NCBI GenBank assembly: GCA_964575185.1
Contig: CAZNPW010000055.1
Location: 1 to 17,641 of the forward strand
Origin: CAZNPW01 sp964575185
GTDB taxonomy: Bacteria; Pseudomonadota; Alphaproteobacteria; Rhodobacterales; Rhodobacteraceae
Direction: 5' to 3'
DNA length: 17,641 bases
Shown here: in pieces, positions 14,007 through 17,641 of the stretch
Numbering within the stretch: the stretch's first letter is position 1
Layout of the letters: each line of letters begins with the position of its first letter
Program-made: the position numbers and the translations under genes
The notes under the pieces: generated by a model
Databases searched by the model: none
Seen by the model: the letters and a program-made list of their open reading frames with translations, nothing else
What the model was told of the DNA's origin: nothing

Positions 14007-14906
14007 GTGCGTCATCTCATGTCCGCCGCCTTCGCCAGCCTGATGTCCACCGCCGCCATGGCCGAGGTGCCGCGCGTGGTCACCGATCTACCGCCGGTGC
14101 AGTCGCTGGTGGCGCAGGTGATGGGCGATCTCGGCGCGGCCGACCTGCTCCTGCCCCGGGGGGCGAGCGAACACGGGTTCCAGTTGCGCCCCTCGCAGGC
14201 GGCGGGGCTGCAGGATGCGGGGCTGGTGGTGTGGGTCGGGCCTGAACTGACGCCCTGGCTCGCGACGGCGCTGGACGGGGTGCCGGCCAGCGTGCCGCGG
14301 CTGGAACTGCTGACCGTCGCAGGCACCGCGTTGCGGCCCTATCCCGACGCGGGCGGACAGGACGGTTCGCAGGCAACGAAGGCAGCCACCGACCCGCATG
14401 CCTGGCTCGACCCGTCGAACGCCGAGGTCTGGCTGGCCGCCATCGCGGCGGAACTCTCGCGGATCGACCCCGACAACGCCGCCTCCTACGCCGCCAACGC
14501 GCAGGCCGCCATCGCCGCGACCGAGGCGCTGGATGCCGAGGTGCAGGCGACCCTCGCCCCCGTGGCGGGCACGCCGATCGTCGTCTTCCACGAAGCCTAC
14601 GGCTATCTCGCCGCCCGCTACGGCCTCGACATCGCGGGCGCGGCGGCGCTGGGCGATGCGGCGGCACCCGGCGCGGCGCGCCTGCGGGCGCTGCAGGCGA
14701 CCGTGGCGGGCGGCGGGAAGATCTGCCTCTTCCCCGAACCGCAATACGACCCGGCGCTGCTGGCGCAACTGACCGACGGGACGGGCGCGGTGATGGGCGG
14801 TGCGATCGACCCCGTCGGCACGACGCTCGAACCCGGACCGGGCCTCTACGCCGACCTGATGCGCGGCATGGCCGCGACGATCGCGGCCTGCGTCGCGCCA
14901 AGCTGA
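14007..14906 (+). CDS. znuA: Zinc ABC transporter substrate-binding protein ZnuA
   Basis: ZnuA captures zinc in the periplasm and delivers it to ZnuB. The 299-residue protein begins with a signal peptide (MRHLMSAAFASLMSTAAMA, cleavage predicted before Glu20). The zinc ligands of the family are visible: Glu55-His56 in ASEHGFQLRPSQ, His131 in DPHAWLDPSNAEVW, His195 in VVFHEAYGYLA, and Asp268 in AIDPVG. Cys240 and Cys295 match the disulfide of E. coli ZnuA. The usual histidine-rich loop before the second ligand is absent. The segment (about 110-130, PYPDAGGQDGSQATKAATDP) has no His. The GTG at 14007 is chosen because AGGAG lies five bases upstream. The ATG at 14019 is too far from it. The gene is divergent from zur-znuCB. 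Confidence 0.95.
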   Translation: MRHLMSAAFASLMSTAAMAEVPRVVTDLPPVQSLVAQVMGDLGAADLLLPRGASEHGFQLRPSQAAGLQDAGLVVWVGPELTPWLATALDGVPASVPRLELLTVAGTALRPYPDAGGQDGSQATKAATDPHAWLDPSNAEVWLAAIAAELSRIDPDNAASYAANAQAAIAATEALDAEVQATLAPVAGTPIVVFHEAYGYLAARYGLDIAGAAALGDAAAPGAARLRALQATVAGGGKICLFPEPQYDPALLAQLTDGTGAVMGGAIDPVGTTLEPGPGLYADLMRGMAATIAACVAPS

Positions 14907-14916
14907 TTTGATCAAA
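14907..14916. promoter_or_regulatory. Perfect AT-rich palindrome between znuA and the GAPDH gene
   Basis: TTTGATCAAA begins immediately after the znuA stop codon and 54 bases before the GAPDH start. A perfect 10-bp AT-rich palindrome is rare in this GC-rich sequence and could be an operator. No regulator gene is adjacent and no promoter pair is clear around it. Confidence 0.3.
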
Positions 14917-14969
14917 CTTGAAACCCGCCCCGGCCCGTGGTCTGTCCACCGGGCGGGGGAGGGGACGCC

Positions 14970-15944
14970 ATGCGCATCTTCATCAACGGCTTCGGCCGGA
15001 TCGGCCGGTCGGTGCTGCGCGCCTGGGCCGAGACGCCGGGGCGCTGGCCGGGCCTGACCGTCGCGGGGATCAACGACATCGCCGACCCGGACATGTGTGC
15101 CTACCTCTTCCGCTTCGACAGCGTCTTCGGCCCCTTCCGCGGCCGCGCCGCGCGCGACGGCGACGCGCTGGCGGTGGACGGGCGGCGCATCCCGCTGCAC
15201 CGCGCGGCGGACCTGTCGGCGCTCGACCTGCGCGGCATCGACGTGGTGATGGAATGCGCGGGGCACTGCGCCACGCGCGCCATCGCCGAGCGGGGGCTGC
15301 GCGCCGGGGCGGCGCGGGTGCTGGTCAGCGGCCCCTGCGCGCCGGCCGACCTGACCGTGGTGCGGGGCGCGAACGACGCGGCGCTCGGCGCGCAGCCCGT
15401 CGTGTCGAACGCGAGCTGCACGACCAACGCGGTGGCCCCGCTCCTGCGCTGCCTCGACGACGCCTTCGGCATCGTCACGGGCAGCATGACGACGATCCAC
15501 TGCTACACCGGCAGCCAGCCGGTGACCGATGCGCCGGGGCCGGACTTCGCCCGCAGCCGCGCCGCCGCGCTGTCGATGGTGCCGACCACGACCTCGGCCG
15601 GCGCGCTCGTGGACCGGGTCCTGCCGCACCTCGCCGGGCGGGTGATCGCCCAGGCGGTGCGCGTGCCGGTCGCGAGCGTCAGCGCGGTGGACCTGACGGT
15701 GCAGCTCGCCCGCCCCGCAACGGTCGCCGCGGTGAACGGCCTCCTCGCCGCGGCGGGCGGGGTGATCGGCACCACCGACCTGCCGCTGGTGTCGTCGGAC
15801 TTGCGCGCGCGCCCCGAAAGCGTGGTCATGGCCCTGCTCGAAACCCGCGCCGCAGCGCAGGGCCTGCTGCGCGTCTTCGGCTGGTACGACAACGAATGGG
15901 GCTTTTCCAACCGGATGCTCGACGTGGCGCTGCGGATGGGATGA
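14970..15944 (+). CDS. Type I glyceraldehyde-3-phosphate dehydrogenase family protein (GapA/Epd-like paralogue)
   Basis: This NAD-dependent phosphorylating aldehyde dehydrogenase has 324 residues. The NAD-binding start FINGFGRIGR (residues 4-13) is followed by GINDI, with the Asp that selects NAD. The catalytic Cys150 lies in SNASCTTNAVAP and His177 in SMTTIHCYT. RVPVASVSAVDLTV and WYDNEWGFSNRMLD are present. Several positions differ from standard GAPDH: the TGAAKAV segment reads TTSAGALVDRV, and the protein is about ten residues short before LVSSDL. The NEWGFSNRMLDVAL ending resembles erythrose-4-phosphate dehydrogenase (Epd). Either substrate is possible. GAGGGG five bases before the ATG at 14970 fixes the start. 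It is 63 bases behind znuA in the same direction and could be partly co-transcribed with it. Confidence 0.85.
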   Translation: MRIFINGFGRIGRSVLRAWAETPGRWPGLTVAGINDIADPDMCAYLFRFDSVFGPFRGRAARDGDALAVDGRRIPLHRAADLSALDLRGIDVVMECAGHCATRAIAERGLRAGAARVLVSGPCAPADLTVVRGANDAALGAQPVVSNASCTTNAVAPLLRCLDDAFGIVTGSMTTIHCYTGSQPVTDAPGPDFARSRAAALSMVPTTTSAGALVDRVLPHLAGRVIAQAVRVPVASVSAVDLTVQLARPATVAAVNGLLAAAGGVIGTTDLPLVSSDLRARPESVVMALLETRAAAQGLLRVFGWYDNEWGFSNRMLDVALRMG

Positions 15945-15975
15945 CGGCCCGCCGCCATCCCTTTCATCTTGCCAG

Positions 15976-16008
15976 AAATACCTCGGGGGTGCGGGGGCTG
16001 GCCCCCGC
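15976..16008. repeat. AAATAC-type intergenic element, copy 2
   Basis: GCCAGAAATACCTCGGGGG (15971-15989) precedes a GC hairpin in the gap between the convergent GAPDH and HlyC/CorC genes. It shares the AAATAC(T/C)(C/T)C core and the following GC inverted repeat with the element at 11850-11880. Confidence 0.5.
15991..16008. terminator. Bidirectional GC hairpin between convergent genes
   Basis: GCGGGGG (15991-15997) pairs perfectly with CCCCCGC (16002-16008) across CTGG. It lies 46 bases after the GAPDH stop and 13 bases beyond the opposite gene's stop. There is no T-run, so it is a GC-rich, probably bidirectional terminator candidate. Confidence 0.5.
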
Positions 16009-16021
16009 TCCGACCTCGCCG

Positions 16022-17305
16022 TCAGACCGACGGCTCCTCCAGCCGCCCGACCAGCAGCTTGTCGATCCGCCGGTCGTCGAGGTCGATGACCTCGATCCGC
16101 CAGCCTGCCACGACCACCGCATCGCCCAGCGCGGGCAGCCGCCGCAGGTGGTGGATCACCAGCCCCGCGACCGTCTCGTAATCGCCCGCCTCCTCGCGCG
16201 GGATCGACAGGCGGTCGCAGAACTCGTCCGCGGGCATCGAGCCGGACACGAGCAGGCTGCCGTCCTGGCGTTCCACCACGTCGGGCTCTTCCTCCTGCGC
16301 CTCGGTGAAGGTGCCCGTGATCGCCTCGAGGATGTCGCCGGTGGTGATGATCCCCTCGAAACTCCCGTATTCGTCGTAGACCAGCGCCATGTGGTTGGGG
16401 CTCGCCCGCAGGATCTCGATCACGTTCAGCGCGTCCGCCATGTCGCTGACGACCGGCACCTCGCGCATCAGGTCGGCCACGATGATCGGCTTCCCGGCCG
16501 CCAGCGCCGCGAAGGCGTCGGTCACATACAGCACCCCCAGCACCTCGTCGCCCCGCCGCACCGGCATGCGCGGGCGGCCGATCGCCTCGATCTGGCGCAG
16601 CACCTCGGCCGGGGGGGCGTCGGCGTCGATCATCGCCACGTCGCGGCGCGGGGTCATCAGCGCGCGGGCCGACCGGTCGGCGAGCCGCATGACGCCCGTC
16701 AGCATCTCCTGCTCCTCGTCCTCGATCACCCCCTCGAACCGCGCCTCGGCCAGGATCGTGCGAACCTCCTCCTCGGTCACCCGGCTCTGGCTCTCGCCGC
16801 CCTGGCCCAGCACCCACAGCAGAAGCCGCCCCGACCGGTCGAGCAGCCAGACGACGGGGGCGGACACGGTGGACAGCACGGCCATCGCCGGCGCGACCCG
16901 GGCGGCGATGCCCTCGGGGTTCTTCAGCGCGATCTGCTTCGGCACCAGTTCGCCCACGATCAGCGACAGGTAGGTCAAGAGCACGACGACCACGCCCACG
17001 CCCAGCGTCTGCGCCGTCTCGGGGTCCATCCCCGCCCGCGCCAGCGCCGCCCCGACCCGCGGCCCGATCGTGGCACCCGAGAACGCCCCCGACAGCACGC
17101 CGACCAGCGTGATCCCGATCTGCACCGTCGACAAGAAGCGTCCCGGGTCCTCCGACAGCCGCAGCGCCGTCGCGGCCCCCCGCCGCCCGGCGTCCACCAT
17201 CGTCTTCAGCCGCGCCGGCCGCGACGACACGACCGACAGCTCCGACATGGCGAGCGCGCCGTTCAGCACGATCAGGCCAAGGACGATGAGGATTTCCAGA
17301 AGCAC
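16022..17305 (-). CDS. HlyC/CorC (CNNM) family membrane protein with CBS domains
   Basis: This 427-residue protein has the CNNM layout. An N-terminal CNNM transmembrane domain (about 1-190) has three to four spans and the conserved ALAMSELSVVSSRPARL and ELVPKQIALKNPE. A CBS pair follows (about 210-335, LMTPRRDVAMIDAD to EGIITTGDILEAITG), then a C-terminal CorC_HlyC domain (about 340-425). Family members bind nucleotides in the CBS pair and have been linked to magnesium or cobalt efflux, and often carry the misleading name hemolysin. The start is a GTG at 17305, where similarity begins. No ribosome-binding sequence precedes it. A 7-bp stem (CGCGGGC 17307-17313 with GCCCGCG 17324-17330) ends two bases away and may restrain translation. 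The substrate is unknown. Confidence 0.9.
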   Translation of the reverse strand: MLLEILIVLGLIVLNGALAMSELSVVSSRPARLKTMVDAGRRGAATALRLSEDPGRFLSTVQIGITLVGVLSGAFSGATIGPRVGAALARAGMDPETAQTLGVGVVVVLLTYLSLIVGELVPKQIALKNPEGIAARVAPAMAVLSTVSAPVVWLLDRSGRLLLWVLGQGGESQSRVTEEEVRTILAEARFEGVIEDEEQEMLTGVMRLADRSARALMTPRRDVAMIDADAPPAEVLRQIEAIGRPRMPVRRGDEVLGVLYVTDAFAALAAGKPIIVADLMREVPVVSDMADALNVIEILRASPNHMALVYDEYGSFEGIITTGDILEAITGTFTEAQEEEPDVVERQDGSLLVSGSMPADEFCDRLSIPREEAGDYETVAGLVIHHLRRLPALGDAVVVAGWRIEVIDLDDRRIDKLLVGRLEEPSV

Positions 17306-17354
17306 GCGCGGGCCAGAGGGGAAGCCCGCGGGGTGCGGGGGTCAGGAACACAAG

Positions 17355-17384
17355 CCTATAGCGGATTCCGCGGTTCCCTCGCAA
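17355..17384 (-). promoter_or_regulatory. Candidate promoter of the HlyC/CorC-type gene
   Basis: On the minus strand TTGCGA (17379-17384) is followed after 18 bases by TATAGG (17355-17360). This is a fair sigma70-type pair about 50 bases upstream of the GTG start. It would leave a 5' leader of about 40 bases that includes the hairpin next to the start codon. Confidence 0.45.
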
Positions 17385-17415
17385 CCGCAGAACCCCGCCA
17401 GGCTTGCATGCGCCT

Positions 17416-17437
17416 CCCCTCTCCCTCGCGAGAGGGG
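17416..17437 (-). terminator. Hairpin terminator candidate behind gabD
   Basis: CCCCTCTC (17416-17423) and GAGAGGGG (17430-17437) form a perfect 8-bp stem with a 6-nt loop, 29 bases after the gabD stop codon. It separates gabD from the promoter of the next minus-strand gene. There is no clear T-run. Confidence 0.5.
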
Positions 17438-17466
17438 ACGGGGGAGACGGCGGACGCGCCCCCCCG

Positions 17467-17641
17467 TCACACCGCCAGGCAGACGTATTTCATCTCGAGG
17501 TAGTCCTCGATCCCGTGGCGCGAGCCCTCGCGACCCAGGCCCGACTGCTTGACCCCGCCAAAGGGGGCCACCTCGGTCGAGATGATGCCGGTGTTGACGC
17601 CGACGATCCCGTATTCCAGCGCCTCCTGCACCCGCGTCACG
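17467..17641 (-). CDS. gabD: NAD(P)-dependent succinate-semialdehyde dehydrogenase, C-terminal end (5' part outside window)
   Basis: Only the last 57 codons are in the window. They read EALEYGIVGVNTG, IISTEVAPFGGVKQSG, LGREGSRHGIEDYLEMKYVC and end in LAV. This is the very characteristic C-terminus of GabD-type succinate-semialdehyde dehydrogenases, which oxidise succinate semialdehyde to succinate in GABA breakdown. The FGGVKQSGLGREG segment is common to many aldehyde dehydrogenases, but the EYLEMKYVC-like ending favours GabD. The catalytic Cys and Glu lie outside the window. No partner gene (gabT) is visible on this side. Confidence 0.88.
   Translation of the reverse strand, partial: VTRVQEALEYGIVGVNTGIISTEVAPFGGVKQSGLGREGSRHGIEDYLEMKYVCLAV

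Noticed and set aside
14907..14916. TTTGATCAAA as an FNR-type site
   Set aside because: FNR sites need TTGAT-N4-ATCAA. Here the two halves overlap with no spacer, so the match is only partial.
14088..17384. Very long open frame on the minus strand across znuA, the GAPDH gene and the HlyC/CorC-type gene
   Set aside because: It is a shadow of GC-rich codon bias. The translation is Arg/Gly/Ala-rich with no domain, while the genes in the other frames have clear family motifs.

Overview
This is a very GC-rich window from an alphaproteobacterial chromosome. Its protein sequences and gene order point to the Rhodobacteraceae (Rhodobacter/Paracoccus-like). The evidence is the folK-rpoZ-rsh-DUF2062-pdxJ order, the short CHCC zinc-finger protein, the ZnuA/Zur/ZnuCB arrangement, and intergenic 'AAATAC + GC hairpin' elements. 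The family assignment rests on recognition, not on a search. Almost all of the DNA is coding. I see no tRNA, rRNA, CRISPR array, transposase, integrase or phage gene.

Layout. Bases 1-1043 hold the 3' part of a Y-family polymerase gene (imuB-like), convergent with a 60-residue CHCC zinc-finger gene. A small secreted RTX calcium-binding protein follows, ended by a perfect 14-bp hairpin, then recO and an MFS transporter, all on the plus strand. The MFS gene runs tail-to-tail into, and overlaps, a minus-strand NAD(P)-dependent epimerase/reductase. The minus strand from 9666 down to 5092 is a compact cluster: folK (folate), rpoZ (RNA polymerase omega), rsh ((p)ppGpp synthase/hydrolase), a DUF2062 membrane protein and pdxJ (vitamin B6). 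Divergent from it on the plus strand are a NYN-domain (LabA/DUF88) protein, ispH (isoprenoid synthesis) and a DUF3429 membrane protein.

From 11952 to 14906 lies a complete zinc-uptake locus. A minus-strand zur-znuC-znuB operon has overlapping start and stop codons. It is divergent from znuA, and a Zur-box-like palindrome lies in the shared promoter region. Directly behind znuA is a GAPDH-family paralogue. A HlyC/CorC-type CNNM/CBS membrane protein and the last 57 codons of gabD (succinate-semialdehyde dehydrogenase) close the window, both on the minus strand.

How the genes work together. The best-supported functional units are the zinc-uptake locus and the rpoZ/rsh growth-control cluster. 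The remainder is housekeeping metabolism or single genes. I found no convincing undescribed multi-gene system. The points most worth a second look are the uneven distribution of histidine-rich segments among the zinc proteins, two AT-rich palindromes in front of metabolic dehydrogenase genes, the apparent break-up of the usual pdxJ-to-recO cluster, and an orphan RTX-only protein.
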